Source: Novosphingobium sediminis
GTDB taxonomy: Bacteria > Pseudomonadota > Alphaproteobacteria > Sphingomonadales > Sphingomonadaceae
Reading direction: 5' to 3'
Assembly: GCF_007991615.1 (NCBI RefSeq)
Contig: NZ_BJYR01000019.1
Location: forward strand, 1 to 64,000
Length of the DNA stretch: 64,000 nt
The translations under genes were made by a program, and so were the position numbers. Positions 6,277 through 15,653 of the stretch are shown here, piece by piece; the first letter of the stretch is position 1, and each line of letters begins with the position of its first letter. The notes below the pieces were generated by a model. The model did not search any database and was not told where the DNA came from. It worked only from the letters and a program-made list of their open reading frames with translations.

Positions 6277-7914
6277 TCAGCCCGGCACCAGCACCGTATC
6301 GCGCGCGGCGGGCTGCGTCTGGGGGTAGTCTTCGGTGAAGTGGAGACCACGGCTCTCGCGGCGGGCGCGGGCGCTTTTGACGATGAGCTCGGCGGTCTGG
6401 AGCAGGTTGCGCAGTTCGATGAGATCGGCGGTGACGCGGAAGTTGCCGTAGTAGTCGTTCACCTCGCCCTTCAGCAGCTTGATGCGGTGCGCGGCGCGTT
6501 CGAGGCGCTTGTTGGTGCGCACGATGCCGACGTAGTTCCACATGAAGCGGCGCAGTTCGGTCCAGTTCTGCTTGATGACGACTTCCTCGTCGGAATCGGA
6601 CACGCGGCTTTCGTCCCACGCGCGGAGCGCTGGCGGCTGATCAAAGCTGTCCCACCGCGCGAGAATGTCGTTGGCGGCGGCATCGCCGAACACGAAGCAT
6701 TCGAGCAGGCTGTTGGACGCAAGGCGATTGGCGCCGTGGAGGCCGCTTTCGGAGCATTCGCCGACCGCGTAGAGCCCTTCGAGATCGGTGCGCCCGGCAA
6801 GATCGATCAGCACGCCGCCGCAGGTGTAGTGCTGCGCGGGGACGACCGGGATCGGCTCCTTCGTCATGTCGATGCCGAGGCCGAGCAGGCGTTCGTAGAT
6901 ATTGGGGAAGTGGCCGCGGACGAATTCCGGGTCCTTGTGGCTGATATCGAGGTGGACGTAATCGAGCCCGAGGCGCTTGATCTCGTGGTCGATCGCGCGG
7001 GCGACGATATCGCGCGGGGCGAGCTCCTCGCGCGGGTCGAAGCGCGGCATGAAGCGCTCGCCGCCGCCGGGGACACCGGGGGGCAGCTTGAGGTGGCCGC
7101 CTTCGCCGCGCACGGCCTCGGTGATCAGGAAGTTCTTGACCTCGAGGTTGTAGAGGCAGGTCGGGTGGAACTGCATGAATTCCATGTTGGAGACGCGGCA
7201 GCCCGCGCGCCAGGCCATGGCGATGCCGTCTCCGGTCGCGCCGCGCGGGGCGGTGCTGAAGAGATAGGTGCGGCCCGCGCCGCCGGTGGCGAGGATCGTG
7301 GCACGCGCCGAGAAGCATTCGACCCGCCCGCTGCCGGTATCGAGCGCATAGACGCCCCAGACGCGGTTGATGCCGCCCTGAGCCCCGCTTTCACCTTCGG
7401 CGCGGTGACGATCGGTGACGAGGTCGATCGCCACCATGTCGGGCCGGAGGGTGATATTGGGGTGCGCCTTGGCGGCGGCGATCAGCGCCTGCTGGACGGC
7501 CCAGCCGGTCGCGTCATCGACATGGACGATGCGGCGGTGCGAGTGGCCGCCTTCGCGGGTGAGGTGGAGCGCGCCGGATTCGGCGTTGAAGGGTACGCCG
7601 AGTTCGGCAAGCCGGTGAATCGCGGCCGGCGCGTTCTCGACCACGAACTCCACCGTATCGCGCCGGTTGAGCCCGGCGCCGGCGACCATGGTGTCGCGGA
7701 TATGGTCGTCGAAGGTGTCGCCTTCATCGAGCACGGCGGCGATGCCGCCCTGCGCCCAGGCGGTTGATCCGCCATCGAGCGCGCCCTTGGCGAGCACGAG
7801 CACGCGGCAACGCTCGGCAAGGACCAGCGCAGCTGTAAGGCCGGCAGCGCCGGAGCCGATGATCAGGACATCATGGCTGGCCGGTTCGGAGGCCTTCATG
7901 ACCGGACCCGGCAT
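6277..7914 (-). CDS. nadB: L-aspartate oxidase
   Basis: An FAD-dependent oxidase making iminoaspartate from aspartate, the first step of de novo NAD synthesis. The 545-residue protein starts near the dinucleotide-binding motif G-S-G-A-A-G-L (residues 21-27). It then has the S-T-A-W-A-Q-G-G-I-A segment (50-59), the H-S-H-R-R-I-V-H block, and the succinate dehydrogenase/fumarate reductase type G-G-A-G-R and H-G-A-N-R-L-A-S-N-S-L-L-E motifs. The C-terminal helical domain ends normally. The start could be Met1 (7914) or Met6. nadA and nadC, often next door, are not in the window, so this is a single-gene unit. Confidence 0.95.
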   Translation of the reverse strand: MPGPVMKASEPASHDVLIIGSGAAGLTAALVLAERCRVLVLAKGALDGGSTAWAQGGIAAVLDEGDTFDDHIRDTMVAGAGLNRRDTVEFVVENAPAAIHRLAELGVPFNAESGALHLTREGGHSHRRIVHVDDATGWAVQQALIAAAKAHPNITLRPDMVAIDLVTDRHRAEGESGAQGGINRVWGVYALDTGSGRVECFSARATILATGGAGRTYLFSTAPRGATGDGIAMAWRAGCRVSNMEFMQFHPTCLYNLEVKNFLITEAVRGEGGHLKLPPGVPGGGERFMPRFDPREELAPRDIVARAIDHEIKRLGLDYVHLDISHKDPEFVRGHFPNIYERLLGLGIDMTKEPIPVVPAQHYTCGGVLIDLAGRTDLEGLYAVGECSESGLHGANRLASNSLLECFVFGDAAANDILARWDSFDQPPALRAWDESRVSDSDEEVVIKQNWTELRRFMWNYVGIVRTNKRLERAAHRIKLLKGEVNDYYGNFRVTADLIELRNLLQTAELIVKSARARRESRGLHFTEDYPQTQPAARDTVLVPG

Positions 7915-8094
7915 GCATCAGGAAAACGATCGGACACCACCGCTCTTTGCCCGTCCTCGCCGCATTTGGGAAGTGCGAAGCGGTCCGCCCAGAGCGGTAA
8001 AAAACATTGATTGCCCCCGCAAGGGTGTTTGTTTTTGCACCCGCGAGATGGTAATCTACCTCAGGGATCGCACCTAGTCGAAGGATTGCAGGCC

Positions 8095-8250
8095 ATGATC
8101 TGGCGTCTGCCTTTTTGCCTGTTCAACCGCCACAGATCCGATCCCGCCTCGGTGCGCTGGGATGGCTCGCGCCACGTTGGCATATGTCGTGATTGCAAGG
8201 CGCCAGTGCGCAAATCCAGCCGCGGCTACTGGAAGCGGCTGGACGAGTGA
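8095..8250 (+). CDS. Small Cys-containing hypothetical protein (51 aa)
   Basis: A 51-residue basic protein with Cys8, His12, His27 and a C-x-x-C pair (Cys31, Cys34 in I-C-R-D-C-K), a possible zinc knuckle. AAGGA lies about 9 bases before the ATG, and the codon pattern fits the genome. The upstream 180 bp is relatively AT-rich and contains GGGTG...CACCC (8024-8043), a weak stem. I do not know the family; no partner is evident. Confidence 0.55.
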   Translation: MIWRLPFCLFNRHRSDPASVRWDGSRHVGICRDCKAPVRKSSRGYWKRLDE

Positions 8251-8290
8251 AATTTTTCTGAATCAGTAGGTTATGACGGGCTGGGGCGTG

Positions 8291-9247
8291 CTAACCGAGC
8301 GCGTTCGCCGGGGTGCTCGTCAGCTTGACGAAGACATCCTCGAGGTCTGCCTCGTCGGTCGAGACATCGACGATTCCATAGCCGAGCGACTGCACCAGCG
8401 CGAGCACGTCGCCCGCGTTGATCCGGTCCTTGTTATAGGTCACCCGCAGATCGCGTTCACCCGAAATAACGCTCTTCACGAAGGCCTCATGCTGCGGCGC
8501 GGCAACGATCGGGCGGTCGAGTGTGAGCACCACGATCTTCTCGCGCATCATGCCGACAAGGTCACGCGTGGGCTGATCGGTAATCAGCCGTCCGTGGTTG
8601 ATGATGGCGATGCGGTCGCACAGCTGCTCCGCCTCTTCGAGGTAGTGCGTGGTAAGGACGATGGTTACGCCCTGATTGTTAAGATCGACGACGAGCTCCC
8701 ACAGCAGGCGCCTGAGTTCGACATCGACGCCGGCGGTCGGTTCATCGAGCACGAGGATCGGCGGGGTGTGGACCATGGCCTTGGCGATCAGCAGGCGGCG
8801 CTTCATGCCGCCCGAGAGCGAGCGGGCATAGGCATGGGCCTTGTCTGCCAGATGGACCGACTTCAGGAGTTCGAGCGAGCGGCGGGCGGGCGCCGGCACG
8901 CCGTAGAGCCCCGCCTGGATATCGAGCACTTCAAGCGGGGTGAAGAACGGATCGAACACGATCTCCTGCGGGACGATGCCGATCGAGGCCTTGGCGTTGC
9001 GCGGCTCCTTGTCGATGTCGAAGCCCCAGATCTCGACCGTGCCGGAAGATTTCATCACGAGGCCGGCCAGCGTGTTGATCAAGGTGGATTTGCCCGCGCC
9101 GTTGGGGCCGAGCAGGCCGAAGATCTGGCCCTGCGGCACATCGAAGCTGACCCCGCCCAGCGCCAGTTTGCCTTCACCCGATTGGCTGCCAGCCTGCGCG
9201 TAGCGCTTGACGAGATCACGGATGCGGATGGCGGGGGTGTTGCTCAT
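8291..9247 (-). CDS. ABC transporter ATP-binding protein (ABC-2 export type)
   Basis: A 318-residue cytoplasmic ATPase. Walker [10 protein letters not shown] is at 47-55, the signature L-S-G-G-M at 144-148, Walker B I-L-V-L-D-E-P at 164-170 and the H-loop His at 201 (T-T-H-Y-L-E-E-A-E). The Y-L-E-E-A-E and following region are typical of the YadG/NodI/CcmA-like ABC-2 exporters. A C-terminal domain of about 80 residues follows the NBD. The ATG at 9247 has AGGGAGAG upstream; a longer frame to 9415 has no support. No ABC-2 permease lies next to it, so the substrate cannot be guessed. Confidence 0.9.
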   Translation of the reverse strand: MSNTPAIRIRDLVKRYAQAGSQSGEGKLALGGVSFDVPQGQIFGLLGPNGAGKSTLINTLAGLVMKSSGTVEIWGFDIDKEPRNAKASIGIVPQEIVFDPFFTPLEVLDIQAGLYGVPAPARRSLELLKSVHLADKAHAYARSLSGGMKRRLLIAKAMVHTPPILVLDEPTAGVDVELRRLLWELVVDLNNQGVTIVLTTHYLEEAEQLCDRIAIINHGRLITDQPTRDLVGMMREKIVVLTLDRPIVAAPQHEAFVKSVISGERDLRVTYNKDRINAGDVLALVQSLGYGIVDVSTDEADLEDVFVKLTSTPANALG

Positions 9248-9341
9248 GGCGCTCTCCCTGCCCCCGGAAGCGCCGCGCGTAAAGGGTGTGCGTGCATCCT
9301 CCAGCTTGTCGTTCGGGGCATGGTTTGCTAGTCGCGCGGCC

Positions 9342-9539
9342 ATGAGCACGATCAAGGCACCCGAGACGGTTCTCACCACCAGCACCCGCGTGCGCTGCGA
9401 CGGCGCGGACGGCATCCGCGGCGGGGCGGCGCTGGGCCATCCGCGCGTGTGGATCGAGATCGACGAGCGCGGCTTTGCCGAATGCGGCTATTGCGACCGG
9501 CGCTTCGTGCTGAAGGGCGGCCCGGCCGACCACGGCTGA
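9342..9539 (+). CDS. Zinc-finger CHCC domain protein (NDUFS6-like)
   Basis: A 65-residue protein of the zf-CHCC family. The four ligands are in place: Cys19, His33 (G-H-P-R-V), and Cys48/Cys51 in [11 protein letters not shown]. In alphaproteobacteria this family is the counterpart of the mitochondrial complex I accessory subunit NDUFS6, though it usually lies apart from the nuo genes, as here. The ATG at 9342 gives the normal family length; upstream in-frame sequence is the ABC gene's promoter region. Role in complex I is inferred from the family only. Confidence 0.85.
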   Translation: MSTIKAPETVLTTSTRVRCDGADGIRGGAALGHPRVWIEIDERGFAECGYCDRRFVLKGGPADHG

Positions 9540-9579
9540 TCGTTTGCGAAGCGCGGCAGGGCTGCCTATATCCCTGTCC

Positions 9580-11007
9580 ATGACGCACACCCCCGATCCC
9601 CGCTCGCTGCTCTATCGCCCCGGCCTGCTGACACCTGAAGAGGCGAGGCGCCTGACGGCCACCGCGCTCGGCGCCTGCGAGGATGGCGAGCTTTACCTGC
9701 AATTCATCGCCAGCGAGAGCTTCGGCTTCGACGACGGGCGGCTGAAGACGGCCGACTATTCGCGCGACGCGGGCTTTGGCCTGCGCGGCGTTTCGGGCGA
9801 GATGACCGGCTTTGCCCATGCCAACGAGATTTCCGCCGCCGCCATCGCGCGCGCCGGGGAAACGCTGAAGCTGCTCGATCCGGCAAAGTCCGCGCCCGCT
9901 GCGGCGCCGCGCCAGAACAACCGGCATCTCTATACCGATGCCTCGCCGCTCGATGCGATTCCCTTCGCGGCCAAGGTCAAGCTGCTGGAGACCATCGACG
10001 CGGCGGCGCGGGCGCGCGATCCGCGCGTGGCGCAAGTCTCGGCGAGCCTTGCGGCCAGTTGGTCGGTGGTAGAGATCGTGCGCGCGGACGGCTTTGTGGC
10101 GCAGGATGTGCGGCCGCTGGTGCGGCTCAACGTTTCCATCGTGGCGGAGCACAATGGCCGGCGCGAGACGGGAAGCTTCGGCATCGGCGGGCGCCGGCTC
10201 TATGATGATCTGTTCGAGGCAGAGACGTGGAACCGCGCCATCGACAGCGCGCTGGCGCAGGCGCTGGTCAATCTCGAATCGGTTGATGCCCCGGCTGGCG
10301 AAATGACCGTGCTGCTTGGACCCGGCTGGCCCGGCGTGCTGCTGCACGAGGCCGTTGGCCACGGGCTTGAAGGCGATTTCAACCGCAAGGGCACCAGCGC
10401 GTTTTCCGGCCGGATCGGCGAGCGGGTGGCAGCGCCGGGCGTGACCGTGGTGGACGATGGCTCGATCCCCGGACGGCGCGGCTCGCTGACCATCGACGAT
10501 GAAGGCACGCCGACCGAGGAAACCGTGCTGATCGAGGACGGCGTGCTCAAGGGCTATATCCATGACCGGATGAGCGCGCGGCTGATGGGCCTTGCGCCCA
10601 CCGGCAACGGGCGGCGCGAAAGCTATGCCCATGCGCCGATGCCGCGCATGACCAACACCTTCATGCGGGGTGGCAATGATGATCCGGCGGAACTGCTCAG
10701 CCGCGTGAAGAACGGCATCTTTGCGAAGTCGTTCGGCGGCGGGCAGGTCGATATCACCAGTGGCAAGTTCGTGTTTTCCTGCACCGAGGCTTACCGCGTC
10801 GAGAACGGCAAGCTGGGCGCGCCGATCAAGGGCGCGACGCTGATCGGCGACGGGCCGAGCGTGCTGACCCGCGTGACGGGCATCGGCAACGACATGGCGC
10901 TCGATGAAGGCGTCGGCGTGTGCGGCAAGGGCGGGCAGAGCGTGCCGGCGGGCGTTGGCCAGCCGACGCTGCTGGTCGAGGGGCTGACGGTGGGCGGCAC
11001 GGCCTGA
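9580..11007 (+). CDS. tldD: TldD-family metalloprotease
   Basis: A cytoplasmic zinc protease subunit which, with TldE/PmbA, degrades small peptides and matures some ribosomal peptides. The 475-residue product carries the TldD zinc motif H-E-A-V-G-H (His256, Glu257, His261) and the later cysteine ligand in F-V-F-S-C-T-E-A-Y. The C-terminus is the usual G-G-x-x-x-P-V-G-x-G-Q-P-T-L-like segment. Start at ATG 9580 removes a 12-residue non-conserved extension. No tldE gene is in the window. Confidence 0.93.
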   Translation: MTHTPDPRSLLYRPGLLTPEEARRLTATALGACEDGELYLQFIASESFGFDDGRLKTADYSRDAGFGLRGVSGEMTGFAHANEISAAAIARAGETLKLLDPAKSAPAAAPRQNNRHLYTDASPLDAIPFAAKVKLLETIDAAARARDPRVAQVSASLAASWSVVEIVRADGFVAQDVRPLVRLNVSIVAEHNGRRETGSFGIGGRRLYDDLFEAETWNRAIDSALAQALVNLESVDAPAGEMTVLLGPGWPGVLLHEAVGHGLEGDFNRKGTSAFSGRIGERVAAPGVTVVDDGSIPGRRGSLTIDDEGTPTEETVLIEDGVLKGYIHDRMSARLMGLAPTGNGRRESYAHAPMPRMTNTFMRGGNDDPAELLSRVKNGIFAKSFGGGQVDITSGKFVFSCTEAYRVENGKLGAPIKGATLIGDGPSVLTRVTGIGNDMALDEGVGVCGKGGQSVPAGVGQPTLLVEGLTVGGTA

Positions 11008-11047
11008 ACGCTGCGCCTCTTGGGGTGGGTCACCAGTCCCATAATGC

Positions 11048-11073
11048 GCCAACAGGGGAACTACGTAGTTGGC
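11048..11073. promoter_or_regulatory. Palindrome in the leader of the secreted protein gene
   Basis: A perfect 12-bp palindrome AACTACGTAGTT (11059-11070) inside a wider imperfect inverted repeat GCCAAC...GTTGGC (11048-11053/11068-11073). It lies about 110 bp ahead of the secreted-protein gene at 11182, a suitable distance for an operator. The regulator is unknown. Confidence 0.3.
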
Positions 11074-11181
11074 GGAGCGGCTGCGCCTTGGTTTACGATG
11101 CCCTCAGGAAAACTACAGTCAGCGCCGGTTAAGCCAGCCCGGCGCAAGCTGGTCTTCGGCCAGAACGAGAAAGGGTACGTC

Positions 11182-11607
11182 ATGAACCGCATTTTCACCA
11201 AGCTCGGGCTCGCTGCCGCCGCCGGTGCGATGGTGCTGGCGGGCACGGCCGCCGACGCCCGCCCGCGCCTGAGCGGCGAGGAACAGCTCGCCAAGCTGCT
11301 CGAAGGCCGCGTTGCCGGCAAGCCGATCAACTGCATCACGCTGCCCAACGTCCAGTCCTCACGCGTGATCGACAAGACCGCGATCGTCTATGGCAGCGGC
11401 AGCACGATCTATGTGCAGCGGCCGAAGTCGGGCGCTTCGTCGCTCAATTCGGACGACATTCTGGTCACCCAGCTGACGACCTCGCAGCTGTGCAACGTCG
11501 ATGTGGTGCAGCTGCGCGACCGCAACGGCCTGTTCTGGCGCGGTTTCGTCTCGCTCGACCAGTTCGTGCCCTATACGAAGCCGACCAAGGTCGCGCTGGC
11601 CGACTGA
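11182..11607 (+). CDS. Secreted hypothetical protein
   Basis: A 141-residue protein with a clear signal peptide: basic M-N-R-I-F-T-K, a hydrophobic stretch to about residue 20 and A-D-A-R cleavage context near residue 26. The mature part has two cysteines (I-N-C-I-T and Q-L-C-N-V-D) that could form a disulfide, and a middle of probable beta strands (V-Y-G-S-G-S-T-I-Y-V). Exported proteins of this size and pattern occur widely in sphingomonads but I cannot name a function. AAAGGG lies upstream of the ATG. A 174-bp leader with a palindrome precedes it. Confidence 0.75.
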   Translation: MNRIFTKLGLAAAAGAMVLAGTAADARPRLSGEEQLAKLLEGRVAGKPINCITLPNVQSSRVIDKTAIVYGSGSTIYVQRPKSGASSLNSDDILVTQLTTSQLCNVDVVQLRDRNGLFWRGFVSLDQFVPYTKPTKVALAD

Positions 11608-11642
11608 TCGCGGCGCATTGATTTGAAAGTGCAGAGGGCGGT

Positions 11643-12227
11643 ATGGGGCGCGGCATGACAGCCACGTCTCAGCCGCACCTGCGCCTCGCCACACCCGCCG
11701 ATACTGCCGCGCTGGCAGATCTTGCACGCCGCGCCGTCAGCGCGAAGTTCCAGCACCTCTACAAGCCGGAAGACTTCGCGACCTTCATGGAAGCGGCCCA
11801 CAGCGATGCGAAGGTGGCGAAGGAAATCGCCGATCCGGGCATGCGCGTGGCCGTGATCGAGGAAGCGGGCGCGCTGATCGCCTTCTGCAAGCTGGTGCTG
11901 AAAAGCACGCTGCCCACCGGGCACAGCGATGCCCGCGCGCCGCTTGAACTGAAGCAGCTTTACACCGATCCGGCGCGCATCGGCGGCGGGCTGGGCGCGC
12001 GGCTGATGGCCTGGGCGCAGGCGCAGGCCGAGGAAGTCGGCGCCGACGAAATCCAGCTGACGGTCTATAGCGAGAACGCCGAAGCGCAGCGCTTCTACCA
12101 CCGCTACGGCTTTGCCAAGATCGCCGACATCGAGTTCTGGGTGGGCAATCACTGCGACCCGGAATTTCTCTACGCCAAGCCGCTGGTTCCTGAAACCAAT
12201 GGCCTTAGCAAGAGCGAGCAGGTATAA
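11643..12227 (+). CDS. GNAT-family N-acetyltransferase
   Basis: A 194-residue acetyltransferase. The acetyl-CoA loop appears as [11 protein letters not shown] (motif A, about residues 113-123), followed by [17 protein letters not shown], typical of motif B. The substrate is unknown. AGAGGG before 11643 supports the first ATG; Met5 is possible. It lies 9 bp upstream of ispG on the same strand, so both may be co-transcribed, but there is no evident functional link. Confidence 0.88.
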   Translation: MGRGMTATSQPHLRLATPADTAALADLARRAVSAKFQHLYKPEDFATFMEAAHSDAKVAKEIADPGMRVAVIEEAGALIAFCKLVLKSTLPTGHSDARAPLELKQLYTDPARIGGGLGARLMAWAQAQAEEVGADEIQLTVYSENAEAQRFYHRYGFAKIADIEFWVGNHCDPEFLYAKPLVPETNGLSKSEQV

Positions 12228-12235
12228 GCGCACCC

Positions 12236-13372
12236 ATGTCATCCGTACGCCCCTGGCGCGATATCACGCGCCGCAAGAGCCGCCAGATCATGGTCGGATC
12301 CGTCCCCGTCGGCGGCGATGCGCCGATCACGGTGCAGACCATGACCAACACCCTCACCAGCGATCCCGTCGCCACGATAAACCAGATCCGGCGCTGCGAG
12401 GATGCGGGCGCGGACATCATCCGCGTTTCGTGCCCGGATGTGGAAAGCACCGCGGCGCTGGGCAAGATCGTGCGCGCGGCGCGCATTCCGATCGTGGCGG
12501 ACATCCATTTTCACTACAAGCGCGCGCTGGAAGCGGCGGACGCGGGCGCGGCCTGCCTGCGCATCAACCCCGGCAATATCGGTTCGAGCGAGCGCGTGGC
12601 CGAAGTGGTGCGCGCGGCCAAGGCCAACGGCTGCGCGATCCGCATCGGCGTGAACGCGGGCAGCCTCGAGAAGGACTTGCTCGAAAAGTACGGCGAGCCA
12701 TGCCCCGAGGCGCTGGTTGAATCGGCGCTCGATCACATCAAGCTGCTGCAGGACCACGATTTTCACGAATACAAGGTGGCGGTGAAGGCCTCCGACGTGT
12801 TCCTCGCGGTGGCGGCCTACATGGGTCTGGCCGAAGCGGTCGATTGCCCGCTGCACCTTGGCATTACCGAGGCGGGCGGCCTCATCGGCGGCACGGTCAA
12901 GTCCTCGATCGGGCTTGGTAGCCTGCTCTGGGCGGGCATCGGCGATACGCTGCGCGTCTCGCTTTCGGCGGAGCCCGAAGAGGAAGTGCGCGTCGGCTTC
13001 GAAATCCTGAAGTCGCTCGGCCTGCGCACGCGCGGCGTGCGCGTTGTTTCGTGCCCCAGCTGTGCGCGGCAGGGCTTTGACGTGATCCGCACGGTCGAGG
13101 CGCTGGAAAGCCGCCTGAGCCACATCAAGACGCCGATCTCGCTTTCGGTGCTCGGCTGCGTCGTCAACGGCCCCGGCGAAGCGCGCGAGACCGACGTTGG
13201 CCTGACCGGCGGCGGCAACGGCAAGCACATGGTCTACCTTTCGGGCGTGACCGACCACACGGTGCAGAACGAGGACATGCTCGAGCACATCGTCAGCCTG
13301 GTGGAAGCAAAGGCGGCGGAGATGGAAGCAGCAGCGGATGCCGCGGCGAAGGAAGAAGTGCCCGCGGAGTAA
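12236..13372 (+). CDS. ispG: 4-hydroxy-3-methylbut-2-enyl diphosphate synthase
   Basis: The [4Fe-4S] enzyme of the MEP isoprenoid pathway (IspG/GcpE), converting MEcPP to HMBPP. The 378-residue protein has the N-terminal TIM-barrel markers ([24 protein letters not shown]). It also has the cluster-binding C-terminal domain with S-C-P-S-C-A-R and [10 protein letters not shown]. An Ala/Glu-rich tail ends it. The ATG at 12236 gives the family's normal N-terminus. Confidence 0.97.
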   Translation: MSSVRPWRDITRRKSRQIMVGSVPVGGDAPITVQTMTNTLTSDPVATINQIRRCEDAGADIIRVSCPDVESTAALGKIVRAARIPIVADIHFHYKRALEAADAGAACLRINPGNIGSSERVAEVVRAAKANGCAIRIGVNAGSLEKDLLEKYGEPCPEALVESALDHIKLLQDHDFHEYKVAVKASDVFLAVAAYMGLAEAVDCPLHLGITEAGGLIGGTVKSSIGLGSLLWAGIGDTLRVSLSAEPEEEVRVGFEILKSLGLRTRGVRVVSCPSCARQGFDVIRTVEALESRLSHIKTPISLSVLGCVVNGPGEARETDVGLTGGGNGKHMVYLSGVTDHTVQNEDMLEHIVSLVEAKAAEMEAAADAAAKEEVPAE

Positions 13373-13425
13373 ACGCCGCGGCCTTCGTCATTTGCTAACG
13401 CCTTTGCGGGCACAATCCGCCCGCC

Positions 13426-13950
13426 ATGACCCGCTTCATCGTCATTGCCGGCCTGATCGTTTTCGGCAGCGCGCTGCTGGCCCCTCGGCTGTCTGTAGAG
13501 CAGGCGGCTGACGCGCGGCCGGCAAAGCCCGCGCATGTCTCGCCGTGGAGCAAGGATGCGCCGCCGCCAAGGCAGGGCGGGCCGGCCGAGATGGTCGAGA
13601 TAGCGCGCGATGCGCAGGGGCAGTTTCATCTCAATGTCGATGTTGGCGGGGAGCCGGTCCGGTTCCTTGTCGATACCGGCGCCGATGTGGTGGCGCTGAC
13701 TGAGGATGATGCCGAGCGGCTGGGGCTAAGGCCCGATCCGTCAGAATACCGCCCGATGCTGCAGACCGCCGCAGGAACCGGGATGGCAGCGCCGGTGGAG
13801 ATCGACCGTCTGACCATCGGTGGGCATGACCTGACCGGGGTGACGGCGGTGGTCGTGCCCGATCTGCCCGTCAGCCTGCTCGGCCAATCGGTGCTGCGGC
13901 GGCTGGGCAGCGTGACCTTGAAGGGTGACCGGCTGACGATCTCCGGCTAA
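13426..13950 (+). CDS. Retropepsin-like (clan AA) aspartic protease
   Basis: A 174-residue protein with an N-terminal hydrophobic segment (residues 4-20), probably a signal anchor, then a Pro-rich linker. A single-lobe aspartic protease domain follows, with the catalytic D-T-G-A at 83-86 (F-L-V-D-T-G-A-D-V). The later D-L-P-V-S-L-L-G-Q-S-V-L loop matches the I/V-L-G-x-x-x-L element of these enzymes. Such proteins would act as dimers in the periplasm. Only 10 bp separate it from the next GNAT gene. The substrate is unknown. Confidence 0.88.
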   Translation: MTRFIVIAGLIVFGSALLAPRLSVEQAADARPAKPAHVSPWSKDAPPPRQGGPAEMVEIARDAQGQFHLNVDVGGEPVRFLVDTGADVVALTEDDAERLGLRPDPSEYRPMLQTAAGTGMAAPVEIDRLTIGGHDLTGVTAVVVPDLPVSLLGQSVLRRLGSVTLKGDRLTISG

Positions 13951-13960
13951 GAGCCCGTCC

Positions 13961-14467
13961 ATGACCATTTCCATCCGCTTCGCTACGCCCGATGACCTTC
14001 CCCTGATTGCAGACCTCATTCGCGGGCTCGCCGAATATGAGAAGCTGGCCGACGAGGTGCGCTTCGATGAGGCGGTGCTGGGCGCCAAGCTGTTTGGCCA
14101 GAACAACGGACATGGCCCTTATGCCGAAGTCATCATCGGCGAGGTTGACGGTGCGGCGCAGGGCTTTGCGTTGTTCTTCCACAATTTCTCGACCTTTGAA
14201 GGAAAGCCGGGGGTCTATCTCGAAGACCTGTTCGTGCGGCCTGAGGCGCGCGGGAGCGGGCTGGGCAAGGCGCTGCTTTCGCGGCTGGCGGCGATTGCCG
14301 TGGAGCGCGATTGTGCGCGGCTCGAATGGTCGGTGCTCGATTGGAACGAGCCGGCGATCGGCTTCTACAAGAAGCTCGGCGCGCGGCTGATGGACGAATG
14401 GACCGTCATGCGGGTGGACGGCACGGCTTTGGTGCAACTCGGCGCAAATGCTGGAAATTCGGCCTGA
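13961..14467 (+). CDS. GNAT-family N-acetyltransferase (PaiA/diamine-type)
   Basis: A 168-residue GNAT. Visible features: the N-terminal I-R-F-A-T-P-D-D-L-P-L-I strand-helix, the central F-F-H-N-F-S-T-F-E-G-K-P-G-V-Y-L-E-D-L-F-V, and the acetyl-CoA loop R-P-E-A-R-G-S-G-L-G-K-A-L. Next comes W-S-V-L-D-W-N-E-P-A-I-G-F-Y. The Y-L-E-D-L-F-V-R-P-E-x-R-G-x-G pattern is typical of the polyamine/thialysine acetyltransferase (SSAT-like) group, so an amine substrate is plausible. Confidence 0.9.
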   Translation: MTISIRFATPDDLPLIADLIRGLAEYEKLADEVRFDEAVLGAKLFGQNNGHGPYAEVIIGEVDGAAQGFALFFHNFSTFEGKPGVYLEDLFVRPEARGSGLGKALLSRLAAIAVERDCARLEWSVLDWNEPAIGFYKKLGARLMDEWTVMRVDGTALVQLGANAGNSA

Positions 14468-14487
14468 TTCGCCGTAAAAGAACGGCC

Positions 14488-15111
14488 ATGACAGGACTGG
14501 TGAACAGGCGCGGGCTCATCCGGGGCGCGGCGGCAACGCTTGTTGCAGCCGCAGCACCCGCGCGTGTGTTTGCCCAGCCCTACAGCGTGCCCGAGCAGAA
14601 CCGCCGCATCCTTGCCGTTGCGAAGGAACAGGTCGAGCGTGTGGGCTCGGTGCTGTGGCGGACCGACATCGTGGGGATCGCCGATTTCGCGCTGCCTTCG
14701 GCGATGCCGCGACTGCATTTTGCCCACCTCGAGACGGGCGAAGTGCGCTCGTTCCTCGTCGCGCACGGCAAGGGTTCCGACCCGGAGCACGACGGGTTCC
14801 TCAAGACATTTTCCAACGATGTCGGCAGCCTCGCCACCTCGCGCGGGGCGTTCATCACCTACGAGTGGTACAAGGGCAAGTACGGCACCTCGATCCGGCT
14901 CGGCGGGATCGACCGGGAAAACAGCAACACGCTGGACCGCGCGATCGTGATGCACCCGGCTTGGTATGCCAATCCGGACATGCTGGAAAAGTGGGGCAAG
15001 CTGGGCCGCAGTGACGGCTGCTTTGCGATGGCAGAGGCGGATTTCAACGAGGCGCTTTGGCACCTTTCCGGCGGGCGGCTGCTCTACGCGGACCGGCTGG
15101 GGATTTATTGA
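14488..15111 (+). CDS. Murein L,D-transpeptidase catalytic-domain protein
   Basis: A 207-residue exported protein. The N-terminus N-R-R-G-L-I-R-G followed by a hydrophobic Ala-rich stretch looks like a Tat or Sec signal. The catalytic segment has M-H-P-A-W-Y (His156) and L-G-R-S-D-G-C-F-A (Cys178), as in the YkuD_2 type of L,D-transpeptidase. Such enzymes make or break 3-3 crosslinks or act on peptide stems in the periplasm. The ATG at 14488 places the signal at the true N-terminus. A second, YcbB-like transpeptidase lies 600 bp downstream on the other strand. Confidence 0.85.
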   Translation: MTGLVNRRGLIRGAAATLVAAAAPARVFAQPYSVPEQNRRILAVAKEQVERVGSVLWRTDIVGIADFALPSAMPRLHFAHLETGEVRSFLVAHGKGSDPEHDGFLKTFSNDVGSLATSRGAFITYEWYKGKYGTSIRLGGIDRENSNTLDRAIVMHPAWYANPDMLEKWGKLGRSDGCFAMAEADFNEALWHLSGGRLLYADRLGIY

Positions 15112-15164
15112 GCACGGGCGCTCTCCGCGCTGGTGGGGATGAACGTCGGTATCCTTCACACATT

Positions 15165-15251
15165 TTCGTCATTCCCGCGGAGGCGGGAATCCAGGGCCGC
15201 AAAGGGTGGCGCTTGGTCGCTCTGGATCCCCGCCTGCGCGGGGATGACGAA
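15165..15251. repeat. R2 repeat, inverted pair downstream of the GIY-YIG gene
   Basis: Two R2 units facing each other: 15165-15194 with inner stem ATTCCCGC/GCGGGAAT, and 15222-15251 with inner stem CCCCGC/GCGGGG. The outer sequence TTCGTCAT pairs with ATGACGAA. The pair ends 13 bp past the stop of the minus-strand GIY-YIG gene. Confidence 0.85.
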
Positions 15252-15264
15252 GGGGAGAGGCGTA

Positions 15265-15579
15265 TCACTGCTCGAGAGGCGGAAAGCCGAAATCCTCTGC
15301 CAGATCGCGCCACGTGGGGTTGTCCTTTTCGAGCAGGTTCAGCTTCCACGCTCGCTCCCACTTCTTGAAGCGCTTCTCGCGGATAATCGCGTGTTCCATC
15401 GTCGCGTGCTGTTCGAACCAGACCAGGCGGTGGATCGTATGCCTTGCCGTGAAGCCGCCGAATGTCCCTTCGCGGTGCTGATGGATGCGCTGGATCAGGT
15501 TTGAGGTGACGCCAGTGTAGAGTGTGCCGTTGCGGCTGGATGCGAGGAGGTAGACTGTCGGTTGGAAGTCCTGTCGCAC
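15265..15579 (-). CDS. GIY-YIG nuclease-domain protein
   Basis: A 104-residue stand-alone GIY-YIG domain. The two hallmark strands are V-Y-L-L (9-12) and L-Y-T-G-V-T (20-25); the catalytic Arg31 (I-Q-R-I) and Glu62 (M-E-H-A-I) follow in the right order. The R-E-K-R-F-K-K-W segment is typical of the short YhbQ-like group. R2 palindromes lie directly downstream and 75 bp upstream. The role is unknown: no restriction or intron context is present. Confidence 0.9.
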   Translation of the reverse strand: MRQDFQPTVYLLASSRNGTLYTGVTSNLIQRIHQHREGTFGGFTARHTIHRLVWFEQHATMEHAIIREKRFKKWERAWKLNLLEKDNPTWRDLAEDFGFPPLEQ

Positions 15580-15653
15580 GCGCGGAATGCTACGGGACTC
15601 TTGACCGGTTCGAAACGGTGAATGCGGCTTTCTAACCAGTTCCGAACAAACTG

